A DNA stretch of 64,000 bases from Eutreptiella sp. 'Long Island Sound 2002'. Lineage: Eukaryota; Euglenozoa; Euglenophyceae; Eutreptiales; Eutreptiaceae. Below the pieces are notes generated by a model that saw only the letters and a list, made by a program, of their open reading frames with translations, made no database searches and was not told the DNA's origin. Every line of letters starts with the position of its first letter. Positions within the stretch are counted from its first letter, which is position 1. The stretch spans positions 37,806,947 through 37,870,946 of the forward strand of contig OZ038388.1 in assembly GCA_964036045.1 (NCBI GenBank), read 5' to 3'. A program made the translations under genes and the position numbers. Positions 1 to 10,900 of this stretch are shown here, in pieces.

Positions 1-960
1 GCCAAAAGCTAACGCACTCCCCTGCCCACGAGGAAAAGCACGCGGGACAGGAGACACCACTACACTACACTCACTAACGCCAGCACCAGCCTTCGAAGGC
101 AGGGTGAGCACTCATCACTTGCACTCAGCCCCTGCCAGGCCTGCTGACACTAACCCCTACACACGCTACTGGGTGCTGCTGTCAATACGGTCTCAGGTCC
201 TAATGACCCTCCTGTGAAGAAGACAACAGAACACAGCGCTGCTAAGCAACTGTGGCCTAGCAGGGACGTCACAACACGTTTCCCTGCTACGGCTTGGAGG
301 GAAGGGGTGCTCTTGTTGCGTGCACAGCGCAGATGTCGATGGAGTCGAACTGCCCTCGCCACTCCTGGCTGACACACAGTCAATTGATTGTGTGATCAGC
401 GCCCCTGTTTTGCTGGGGCTGAAAAATGGGTAGCCGCCGAAGGCAGCTGCTGCGTGCACCAATCACCCTGAGCCTCTCCCACCTGTACAACAGAGGCAAA
501 TGAAGGGGTGTTTGCGGCTGAGGAACCAAGCCACACTCAACGTATTATACGCTTCTCAGTATGTCCTATAATACACTGTCCTTAAACACGCCCTGTCAAG
601 CGGGCAAGCGTCAAGAGACTCCTCAGGTTCTCTTAAAGAACGTACCGAGGAGCCCCTGGGTAACCTAAACAAGGTCTACCGTGCGCAATTTGCGTGGCCT
701 ACCCTTTAATGCATCATGTGCACGCAGGGAAGGGAGGCAGAACCATAATCACAATGACTCTACCAGCAGGTGACCTCCTCCTGGGCTAACCTACCTTACC
801 CAGCATGCATCGTGTGAATGCCAAGTGAAGCGAACACAAAACAACCCTATTGGGAGTTTTAAACAAGCCTAAGCGTTTTAAGCAACCCTACTTGGACGCT
901 ACGGCTACACACGAACAAACACTTTCTTTTTTTTAACCTGTGAAGAGAGAACAAGGAAGA
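1..960. repeat. Long direct repeat, copy 1 (class unknown, possibly an LTR)
   Basis: This stretch matches 3309-4215 in the same orientation, at roughly 80 percent by eye, with small indels. Both copies open with the same run beginning gccaaaagctaacgcactcc and share blocks such as the cactacactacactcactaacgcc stretch. The copy starts at the window edge, so its true left end is not visible. On the minus strand both copies hold a short open frame (150-383 here, 3508-3714 in the other) sharing STPSLQA, GKRV and SLLGHSCL. That may be chance conservation of a young repeat. The pair could be LTRs of an element inserted into element A, because copy 2 abuts the point where A's frame stops. No TSD can be tested here. 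Confidence 0.6.
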
Positions 961-3308
961 ATTAGGGTACAGGGAAAGCGTCACAGAATGCCTTGATTGG
1001 GCACATGCATCATGAGCACAGCGCATATTCTAACCCTACGTGCGCGCTACGCGCTCCATTCGCATCGCATACCTTTCATTCCTGTTTTGACCTGTGCAGA
1101 GCACGAGAGAGGAACACCCGAACCCCCAACGAACACAGCGTTGACAAGCCTAACGTTTTGACGAAGCAACCAACACGAACGCAATGCGTGGGTGTGAGAT
1201 GACACTGACATACCTGAGAGGTGGGTTGTTGACCTGCTCTGTGGTGTGGGTTGAATTTGAATACTTTTCTCTGAAGTTTATTGAAATTTTGATGCAACTG
1301 TGCAAAAACTTCCTTCAGAACTTTAAAAACTACGGCTCATACCTTCTTTTTCAAAAGCCGTTTACGCTGGCGCAACCTTGTTTTTGAAGTCCGCTTCCTT
1401 TGCGCTTGTCTGCAACTTTGAGTTATGTGTAAAAATGACGATTTCCCGTGTGGTTTCGACGATTTTTAACGATTTCACTTGCTAAATCGCAACCCTCTCC
1501 GCTAAACCGCAGGAATCACTCCCTGTTGGTTACATTTTCTATTTTTTCCAGCTCCTGGAGATTTGTGTCCTCCATTGGGAGTATTGCTCCGCCCTTGCCC
1601 TTGGTCAGGAGGTTTACTAAAACGCTGTTTAGACAGCGATAGCCGTCCGCATTAGAGCGTTCGACTGTACCCTAGTGGGCAAGCATATGTGATCTAGGGA
1701 GGGAGTCCTGGGTTCAAACCCCACTACCCCAAAACTTTTTCGCAACGTTTTCGTCGCACGCCGGCGACTTTTGAGGAATGCCCCATCAAAGGGACATCAT
1801 TCACGGTACATTACACTGTTTTTGGAGGGTACCTACAGTGTGATAGGCTTCTATGAACTGATGAGGCTGTTTTTGGTAAGTTTAATGCATTTTCTGAGGT
1901 AATTTTGGGAATATTTGAGCCTCTTTCCTTGGTCCTACTAGCTTAGCTAACTAGTACTCCAGGGGGGAGTAAGAAAAAGTCACTGCCATGTCTTTCTTGG
2001 AGGGCTTGATCCAGGCCAAGTCCCCCTTCAAACCCCTTTGTTGATGCTAAGACAAACCTAAATGTTTTTATCTCTCTTTGGATGCCTAAAGTACACTTTC
2101 TCAACGTTACTAGGGTTGTAACCCTAGCCCCCCATGAAGTTCACCCCTGCCACTCAACTGAGCGGAGGTGGCTTCCTTCATGGAGGATATACCGAAAGAA
2201 AAATAGGCATCTCATGCTTTAGGCCTTGGAGGTTAAGCCTAGTGGTCTCCCACCCCAAGACCCCTATACTCAATTGTTTCTACCACTTGTTGTGGTCCTA
2301 CTTTGTAACTGTTTCTGAATTCAGTTGCTTGGCCAAGTCATTTTCTGTCTGGTCCTGACATCTATGCCCCACATTTCTAACCAGCACCATTACACCCAAA
2401 GGAGTGCACATGAAGTGCCTAATGCTATCTTGGAGGCAGGTGTCAGACCAAATTTCATATAAAATTTTTTGTATTATCCATTTGTGATTGAATCTTTGTG
2501 TACAAACCTGCATTGTCTATCTGCAGCCCTTCTGTGTTACACTGGATTCCAAAACCAATCATTGATTCGATCCACATCCTGTTTTTGCTCTACTTGCTGC
2601 TTTGGTTTGGGTTGTACAAAACCTGCAGGATTTCATCAAAATATCTAGGGCATAAATCAAGGACATCTTTCTCCCTTCCTTACAGGGTTTACCATACCCC
2701 TAAGTGTGCTACGTATGTCTGTGTGTGTCTCATTTCTCTCCCCGGCGCGGCTCCCGGAGACTGGGCTTCGCTGACGTTGGACCGTTGGGTGCCAACATAC
2801 TTTTCTTTTTGACATGTTTCAGAAGGCGTAAAAAGACTCCATTGGAGTCTCAATCTTCATTTCTCCAGGTGCCCGCGGCGACGCTACCAGTGCCGGCGGT
2901 CGGTTGCTGTCCCTAACTAACGTGAAATGAAACACGAACCATGCTGATTGGGCCAAGATGACACGCGAAAAATTCGAATTTGAGTTTTGAATTGATTTCG
3001 ACAGTCTATGGCAGCGTTACTGCGCATCAACCCAGTTTCTTATAGTCAAGGTGCTCCTCAAATTGTCAAACTGAGGTTGTGGTTAAGTTGAGACACACAT
3101 TGAGACCCTCAACTTGTGTCTCAATGAGTTAGGGGATAATTGGACCTCATAAAATCCTAGGTATAATCAGGTACTATTACCACTCCTATGGCGCCCGATT
3201 TCTGTGCTGGCGCCTACCCTTGGGGGACGACGGCAAAAGCCCTACCTACTAGAGGGGAGGGGTGGCCAAGTGTGCTAAGGGCATACAAAATGCCCATTTT
3301 TGCTAAAG
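961..3308. other. Stretch without recognisable genes between the two direct repeats
   Basis: There are only short open frames on either strand, none with a recognisable motif and none longer than about 105 codons. Base composition is mixed, with T-rich runs. A 10-bp inverted repeat (ttgagacaca at 3088-3097 with tgtgtctcaa at 3115-3124) can form a hairpin with a 17-base loop. A short perfect palindrome, gactccattggagtc, lies near 2837-2851. If the flanking repeats are LTRs, this would be the internal part of a non-coding element, but no primer-binding site or polypurine tract stands out. Confidence 0.4.
1640..1734 (+). pseudogene. tRNA-like remnant with an RNA polymerase III B box
   Basis: The string ggttcaaaccc near 1711-1721 fits the polymerase III B-box consensus GGTTCRANYCC and is followed by cactacccc, like the 3' side of a tRNA acceptor stem. 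Upstream, tagccgtccgcattagagc resembles a D arm with A box, followed by gttcgactgta, which resembles an anticodon arm. The 5' acceptor strand does not pair well, and the distance between the D-like and T-like parts is too long for an ordinary tRNA. A decayed tRNA gene or the head of a tRNA-derived SINE both fit. Confidence 0.35.
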
Positions 3309-4215
3309 GCCAAAAGCTAACGCACTCCCCTGCCCGCGTGGAAAAGCACGCGGGACAGGAGACACCACTACACTACACTCACTAACGCCAGCACCGGCCT
3401 TCGAAGGCACGGTGAGCACTCAGCACTTGCATTCAACTCCTGCCAGGCCTGCTGACCCTAACACCTACACACGCTACTTGGAGTTGATGTCAAAGATGTC
3501 ACGGGTCCTACTGACCCTCCTGTGAGAAAGCAAGAGAACATAGCGCTACTAAGCAACTGTGGCCTAACAGGGACGCCATCACGCGTTTCCCTGTCAGGGC
3601 TTGGAGGGAAGGAGTGCTCATTATGCGTGCACAGCGTGTACGTCCATGAGGCCGGACTGCACTCGCCACTCCTGGCTGAGTTGCAGTTATTTGTTTATGT
3701 GATTCGAGCAGCATATTTTAGCGCTGCACTAAGAGACTGCACCAATCGCCCTTACCTTCCCACCTGTAAAGCAAAGGCAGATGGCCTGGGTTTGCGGCTG
3801 AGGAACCAAGACTACCTCCACGTATTATACGCTTCTCAGGTAGCCCTATAATACACTGTCCTCAAACCCAGGTGCAAGCAAGCAAGCTTAAGGAGCTCCA
3901 CCCGTTCTCTTATAGAACGTGGAGTGGAGCCCCTGGGTAGCCTAAACAAGAGTTTTACCGTGCGCAATACGCGTGGCCTACCCTTTGATGCGCCATATGC
4001 ATGCACAGGTTTGCACAATTTTTCCCATTCCTCTTTCTCTTACCTAATGTTACCCAACATAACCAATCAAAGCGTGACTTAACCAAGAGGTGAGCTCCTC
4101 CTGGGCTTACCTACCTTACTCACCACGCATCAGGTGAATGCCGAGGAAGACACGAGCGCAAAACAACCCTAAGCGCCTGAAAAAACCTGCGGCGAACTAT
4201 AAACAGCCCTAAACG
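3309..4215. repeat. Long direct repeat, copy 2
   Basis: This is the second copy of the repeat at 1-960, in the same orientation. Its right end coincides with the point, about 4215, where the reading frame of the old gypsy element A (minus strand) loses its expected continuation. The repeat was therefore probably inserted into A, or A was truncated against it. The segment around 4010-4080 differs from copy 1, so indels are present. There is no coding evidence beyond the short shared minus-strand frame at 3508-3714. Confidence 0.55.
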
Positions 4216-4478
4216 ATTCAGGTTAGTCCGATCCTGGTTAGCCAGAGACTGCTTGTGTTCCAACCATTCTCCCACAGGGCTCTTGAAGTCCTCAGGAAAG
4301 GGGGTTTTGAAGAACCAAGCAGGTCGTCCTCCATGGAACAGCTCGTGGGGGGTGAGACCCGTAGAAGAGCTCCGCTGTGAGTTCATGGTCAGCACTGCCA
4401 AGGGCACTAGGCGTACCCAGCCTTTGGAACGCTCCTGTTTCATCAGAATTCTTAAGTTTTGCCCCACCACACGATTCT
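4216..4478 (-). pseudogene. Element A fragment: post-catalytic part of gypsy integrase
   Basis: Read on the minus strand, this encodes about 88 residues continuing an integrase just after its catalytic core: RVVGQNLRILMKQ, then LAVLTMNSQRSSSTGLTPHE, the usual ALNSxxxxSTGxTPFE region of gypsy integrases. The upstream part of the same protein lies at 60617-62265. The split falls inside one codon run (arginine-asparagine at the join) and matches the insertion of element B. The frame is lost at about 4215, where the ~900-bp repeat begins, so the C-terminal third of the integrase is missing here. Confidence 0.85.
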
Positions 4479-4959
4479 TGTAACGGCAGCAGTGACAGCA
4501 CTCAATTTATACGTCAATGTGATCAGAATTTCAATGATTCTCAGATGTACATTAGTGCAGTAGATTTTCCGCTTCTTTTCATGTTTTCTGTTCGCCGCCA
4601 GATGTCGCCTGTGAGCGCGCGTGGAGTCGCATTTGTCTTTCATGATTTCCCAATCAGATTTATTTCAATTATTTCGAATGATTTCACTTTGAGTCATTAT
4701 GTGCGATGGTTGCACAATGAGATTCTATGTCTGCTCCATTTTTGTAGACCAGGTTTTCTGACTATTCATATTCCACCATGGAGTTCAATGGCCTCAAGAG
4801 TGCTTCGCACATGCCGCTCCCAGAGGCTGGATACCGGTCTGAAGAGGGTCAGTTGGGTTCGGAGATATCAGGGGCAGTGTCGGGCGTTACGACCCCTGAG
4901 GCATCAAGGCTACAGGCTTCGCAGTTACAAGAAAGATCCGCCACTATGCAGCGGTTACA
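4479..4959 (+). repeat. Element B 5' LTR (481 bp)
   Basis: It begins TGTAAC and ends GTTACA, a perfect 6-bp terminal inverted repeat of the TG...CA type. It matches 60149-60613 throughout, apart from scattered substitutions and 16 bases missing from the right copy. The left edge is fixed by loss of element A's frame at 4478 and the right edge by the primer-binding site at 4960. The Gag start codon at 4778 lies inside this LTR in a strong context (ccaccatgg). Confidence 0.95.
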
Positions 4960-4971
4960 TGGTAGCAGAGG
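4960..4971 (+). other. Element B primer-binding site (initiator-Met tRNA)
   Basis: The 12 bases tggtagcagagg directly follow the 5' LTR. They are the reverse complement of the 3' end CCTCTGCTACCA of the animal/yeast-type initiator methionine tRNA. The site is inside the open Gag frame and is read as Gly-Ser-Arg-Gly. Element C has the same site in the same frame. Confidence 0.93.
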
Positions 4972-7956
4972 AAATCATGACTCTGCTTCTGGAATCTCCA
5001 CGGACACCCTGAGATCACCGGACTTTAGCGGGGCTATCACTCGTCCTGGGTCACTTCGTGTTCCCCCTGAGGTTACATTCGTGGCTTCCCCCCAGCAGAC
5101 CGAGGATCAACCTTCAGAGTGTCCTTACTGTGGCCATAGACATTGGCCTGGAGTTCATACTTGTGCTGATTGTTGTATGAACGCCCCACCTAACCTTAAA
5201 CCCGGTCGAGAATCTCTCTCCTCAAGTGAATCTGGTTCCAACTCTCACGCTCTACCTGATCTTGAAGACAGCAGCAGCGAAGGAGAGCCGTCTAAGACTG
5301 GAATTGGTGAGTTTTCTGGTGAATACTGGGAAAACCATTTCCAGGAAATCTGGAATCAGGAATTCTTGCACCGCCAAAATTGGCTACTGGCGGAGGCAGG
5401 CTATCGAGGCCGTCTGAGGGACTGGTTCAGAGTGTCGTGCCAGTTCATCAGGGACAGTGGCCGTCTGCGATTCGACGCCACATTGCAGGAACAAGAGAAT
5501 TCGGAGGAGCTGATGGACCAGTTCGACCACCAGGCTGCCGTGATGGTTCAAATGGCCATCATTGCAGAGGAGAGACGCCAGAATGTGTATCAGCACGCTG
5601 GTCCGTCGGGCGTCTGGGGTCCAAACGACGAAGAGGTCGACGAAATGAGGTGTGATTCGACACATTCTCAGCTCTCCAGGGAGCAATTGTCCAAGCCTCC
5701 CAACTCTAACTCTAATGTTGATACTTGGGTTGATGAGGTAAGAAGCAAATGAAAGGGTACCAGATGCCAATCCTGTGGTGAGTGTGCCAAGGACTGCTCC
5801 TGTCGGCGCCAGATTTCGTCGCTGGAAGACAGGGTGAAGGAGCTGAAGACGGCTGCCAAGGAGAAAAAGCGGGATGACGACAGCAAGTGGAAGGAGATGG
5901 AGCAGAAGCTTGAAAAATTGACCAATCTGGTACAAAATCTGAGCACTACTGGGCTCACTGGACCAGCGCCTAAAATGGCAAGTCACCCAGCACGTACCTC
6001 CTCAGCTGCACTTGCATCCACGCCTTACAGCGTTCCACATTCTCCGGCACCCCCAGCTTCTACTGGCCCACTCCCAGCTTTTACTGGAAATTCTGGTGTT
6101 CCACTTACTGGATTTACAAGTCCTATTGGGTTTAATCTGGGTACAGAAGGAGGAGAGTCTTCGTCAGGAAGATCTGTACTGTCTGTAAGTACTGTTGGTG
6201 ATATTGATGGAAGAGCAAAGACCACCGTGAAAGAGAGATCAATGGCCTTGAAGAAGATGGACAAAGAAAAGAAAGAAACGAAGCCAAAATGAAGGAAAAA
6301 CAGAAGAAATTGAAGGAGATGAGGTATTATCAAGGACAATCAACGCCGTTTGTACAGCCTACTGTGGATCAGGCGTTGCTGGCGGCCGCAATTGCTCAAG
6401 CACAGGCAATGGGAGGCGCCGCCGTCAACCCAGTTTTTGTCAATCCTGTCGGCACATCCACAGGTTTCAACCTGAACCACCTGCTCAATCCTTTGCACAT
6501 GAGGCTTAGAGGTTCAGTAATGAAGCAGCCTAAGTTCTCAGGGCATCCAAATTATTGGGCTTCTTTCGAAAGACAAATCATGGTCTGGTTGCAGACGGAG
6601 AAACTCGACAAGGAACTCTGGATTCTCGGGTTGATGGACTGTTTGACTGGCAAACTCAGGGAAAGTACATATAATCTTTATGTGGAAAGGCAGAATCAAG
6701 GAGATCCCCTCACTTATGAAGAGCTGTGGCGAAGTCTCAAAAAGAAAGGCTCTCCACTCGCTGAGGATCATTACAGGAACTGCCTTGAGAACTTCAGGGC
6801 GATCAAGAAATTGTTTCTTGAAGAGATCCAAATAGCAAGGCAGGATTGGGAGTTTTTGGTGCAGGAGGCGGAGAACTCGGGAGAAGGCCTTTCTGAAGGC
6901 GAGATGAAGAAGATTCTCCTGAGCAAGGACACGCCGGAGACCAAGCAGAAGATCAGGGACTCCCAGGCGGACCAAAAAGTCCTGGGCAACTGGGTTGAAG
7001 TCCGAGGATTGCCGGAGACTATTGGAAAAATGGCAGTTCGTGAGTTGCTACACTCTATCAGTGCTACGGGATTGAAAGACATCACCATTCGTGAGGGCAT
7101 ATGGAGAGTTGGTTTCCATGATTCTGAACTGTCGGAGTTTTTCTGTAGCATGGTGGATGGAAAAGTGAAGTATAAGGGGACAGTTTTGAAGGTGCGGCCG
7201 TGGATCTTCTCGTAAAAATTCGAGCAGATCTGGGACCAACTTGAAAAGTATGCAAACTTAGAACGCCAGAAGTCACAGGATGCACAAGGCTTCGGAGGCA
7301 AGGTCAGTGCCGTTGGTTACAAGGGATGCTCCGTGTGCATTGCCCTTGGAAAGGAAGGTCGGGCGGCGACTCACACGACCGCAGATCACAGGTGGACGCC
7401 CTCAGATATCAAGACAATTCAGTCCAAAATGGATGGAAAGGGAAATTCTCCCAAAAGTCCCCAGCAGGATGGAGCACGAGATGTTGACCAAAATGGACGG
7501 GAAAGAGGTAAAGGGCAGTCCAAAGGACAGAACAGAGATTGGACACCAAAGGATTACTCGCAGAAGAACGGAGATCCAGGAGGCTCAAGAGAGAGCGGAG
7601 CTGGTGGAAAGTGTGGTGGAAAATCTGGCAAAAAGAGTGGAAAGGGACAAGGAAAGTCCGGGAATCAAGAGGATTCCAAGGTGAATGGAAACCCCCTGTA
7701 TACGGAGACGCCAACAAACAAGACCTTCGGCAGCAACAAGGATACTGGAGGTCGAGGCAAGGGCAGATCCAACGAATTCAACCCCAATTCCAACACCTCC
7801 AACAACAATGGCCAAGGAGGTAAGAAAGGTGGTGGTGGAAAGTCATTTGGTGGTCTTGGACGTGGAAAAGGAGTCAATGCCGTTGAAGCAGGAGAAGAAT
7901 GGGTTGGCGAAGGACAAGTACAGGACGTGCAGCCGAGCGTGGAAGAAGAATGGCAA

Positions 7957-7959
7957 TAG
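7957..7959 (+). promoter_or_regulatory. Element B gag/pol TAG, candidate readthrough stop
   Basis: Gag ends in TAG and the same frame stays open into pol with no frameshift. The following codons are gga agc caa, and element C has TAG then ggg agc cac. The downstream peptide begins Gly-Ser in both. This arrangement fits Gag-Pol made by stop-codon readthrough, as known for gammaretroviruses, rather than by the frameshift common in gypsy elements. The function is inferred. Confidence 0.6.
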
Positions 7960-10900
7960 GGAAGCCAACTGGATTCAATTCCCAACATTGGTGTTGAGTG
8001 GCAGGAGACAAAGCCCATCAGGGTAGTTGGGGCGGTGGATGGACGCTGCTGGGATCGGCTGGTGCGTTCCTCCGGCCTCCTCTACCCTGCCTGGGTCCTC
8101 AGCGCTGTCCGGCGGGGCAAGCAGCGCCAGTTTGTCTGCTGGATCCAGGTCAGGACGACAGATGGTAAGGTTAAACTTGCCAAATGTCTGATTGACAATG
8201 GTTCAGAGGTCAATCTGGTGAGGAGAGGCTTTCTGCAGGAGGACGAGGCGAGGATGTCCTCGACACCTGTCCAGCTGGAGGGAGTGAGCGGACATCGCCT
8301 TGAAGGTGGCGACAGAGAGGCAGAATTGGCGGTCAGATTGGTGAAACAATCTGTCTGGAGCGTGGAGGAGACGGTGACGGAGGAGTGGTTTTCTGGAAAA
8401 TTCTATGAAGCCACCATAAAGTATGATTTATTCTTGGGTCAACCATGGCTTCACGCTCACCGTGTGTCGCCCATGGGACACAGGACATGCTTCCTCCAGG
8501 ATCCGTCGACCAGCGACCCGTCCGACCTGTATTATCTGCACCCATACACCAAGAGTATACACCAATTCAAGGAGCGAAATAAGCTGCATATTCAGCGAGA
8601 TGGGCAGGAATGGACAGGGAATCAAGAAGAATTCGCCGAAGGAAAGGTGGAATCATTGAACTGCAAGAAGTGGAAGTCAGTCTGCTATCGTGTAGTCGAC
8701 AAATGGCGGGACATTCTGGTGGATTACTTCGAAAAGAACCACAATTTTCGTCCGCAAGTTGATGCCTTTGCAAACAACAGAAATAAAAGATTTCCAAAGT
8801 TCTACGACGATGCCCGGAGTGAGGACTGGTCTGAACCTTTATGGATCAATCCGCCCTTCGACGTTTTTCCTCGTGTGGTGCAGAAGCTGAAGCAATCCGG
8901 CGCAAAGGCGATTTTAATTGTCCCCAGCTGGCCAAAACAATCTTGGTTCAAGGACATTTTGGACATTTCAATCGACATTGTCGAGCTACGTCACAAGGGA
9001 GTGAAGCTGTATTGCGAAGACAATGGCAAGCCTTTGCCACAGCGTTCGTGGAGCACGTTGGCGTGCTTAGTTGACGGGAATCTGGGAGATTATTGGCGAG
9101 ATGACAGTGAAATGGGAACAAAAGAGGTAATTTCAAATTCCTCAGGAATCGACGAAATTGAGGTGGATCGAGACGATCGAGAGCGGAATCCCGACATATC
9201 GTCGCGGAAGGAGGGAAGGACAATCGACGTCCCTCAAGAGAACGCCTCCATCCATTCCAATTTGTCCCCATCAGATAAGAATCAAGCCAAAAATGTCAAG
9301 ATTTCAAGCAAGAATGACGACAAATTTCCAAGATTTTCACCTGAATTGACAGGAATGCAGCTGAATTCGTCGAACCATCCCTTCAAGACATTTATGGACG
9401 CCCTTAATTGGTGGGATCCCACGGAGGAGAGACCTCAGGTGAGCTTCCTCCGCCAACAATGCAACGAAGAAGTTTGGAATGAAGTGGCCAAGAATATGAG
9501 ACCACGACCAACAGTTCGCAAATTGGTGGACATAATGTCGGTGATTAAATGTGGGAATCAGGTCGACGGAGACAGGATAGCTGCAAGAAGGGATGCAGTG
9601 TTCGAAGACTATAAGGATGATGTGCTGAGTGGGAAGTTGTGGAAAAACCCCCCAATTTGATGTGAAAATCGGGAAGCCAAGATTGAGATAATCCAAGGCT
9701 CAAAGGTGCACAAACAACGTCCATTCTACCTCCACGGCACCAAAGCAGATGCCCTGCGAAAGATTATTGAGCGCAGTCTCTATGAGTTCGGTTGGTTGGA
9801 GGGCTGCATGAGTTCTGAGTGGTGTTCAGCACCATTTACTGTGCCAAAACCCCCACCTGCTGACCAATCCAGCATAGATGCTTGGCGCCTAGTGGTGGGT
9901 TACAGAGCTCTGAATGCCGCCACGGTACCTGACGCGCATCCCCTTCCTTTAATCGAGAAGGAGATCGCCGCAAGAGCCAAAGGTAAGCTCTTCACTGTGC
10001 TGGATTTGCGCCATGGCTTTCACCAAATGCCACTTCGAAAGGAGGATAGGCATTTAACGGCAATGTGCACGCCCTGTGGCACTGTCCAGTGGACTGTACT
10101 GCCGATGGGTCTGAAGAATGCGCCGTCGATGTTCCAGAAGATGATGGAGACTATTTCATTTCACAAGCACAAGTCTCTGGGATTACAAGAATTCTGCAGC
10201 ATCTACATTGACGACCTTCTGATTGCCACGCCATTGGGAAAAAACTTTGACGAGTGCCTGAAGTTGCACGAAGAACAAGTCCGCAAAGTTATCGAAGTCC
10301 TTCGACAAGAGAAGCTCGTGTGTGGACCCAAGAAGGGCAAAATGTTCCTCCAGAGCGTGGAATTTTGTGGCTCTGTCTTGGAAGCTGGGACAAGAAGACC
10401 GGCCCCAGGGAAAATGGCTGCCCTGCAGCTATGGGAAAGGCCTAAAACCATCACGCAGCTTCGTGCCCTTTTAGGTTGCTGCAATTATTACCAACAGTTC
10501 CTTCCCCTCTACGCCAAGTTCTCTGGTCCATTGACAGAATTACTCAAGGTTGGCAAAATAGAAGGAAAGAAGGGATCTCAAGTCAAGCTCAAGTGGACGC
10601 CAGAATGTGAAGAGGCCTTTACTGGTCTCAAGGAAGCACTGGTAAATGTGGTTACATTAAAGACTCCGTGGTTGGATGGAAGACCTTTTTGTATTCGTAC
10701 AGACGCCAGTCGTTACGCCATGGGTGCTACGATCAAACAAGTCGATGACGAAGGTCACCATCATCCTCTGGCTTTCTGGTCTCGCAAGCTTACAACAAGA
10801 CAGCGAAATTGGAGTCCCAGGAAACAAGAAGCCTACGCAATCCTTTGTGCCTTACGGCGTTATGAAGGTTTGATCTTGGGCCATCGCGTTGAGGTACTGA

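Larger units (their letters stand above)
4778..7959 (+). pseudogene. gag: Element B gag (broken)
   Basis: This gene encodes the structural particle protein of element B. It starts at an ATG inside the 5' LTR (ccaccatgg) and reads through the primer-binding site. Residues 115-132 form a zinc-ribbon-like CX2CX10CX2C. A second cysteine cluster (CQSC...DCSC) and a lysine-rich coiled-coil-like stretch follow after 5753. A capsid-like region beginning MKQPKFSGHPNYW lies near 6520-6980. A CX2CX11HX4H finger is at about 7327-7389, and a Gly/Lys-rich nucleic-acid-binding tail follows. Lesions are a TGA at 5750-5752, a frame change near 6285, and a TAA at 7213-7215. The final TAG at 7957-7959 is shared by the other lineages and looks like the true Gag end. 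The closest relative here is element C gag. Confidence 0.88.

Noticed and set aside
8035-9660. That the NPPF domain marks these as DIRS elements
   Set aside because: All have LTRs with TG...CA-type ends, TSDs, a polypurine tract, a DDE integrase and a chromodomain. No tyrosine recombinase was seen.
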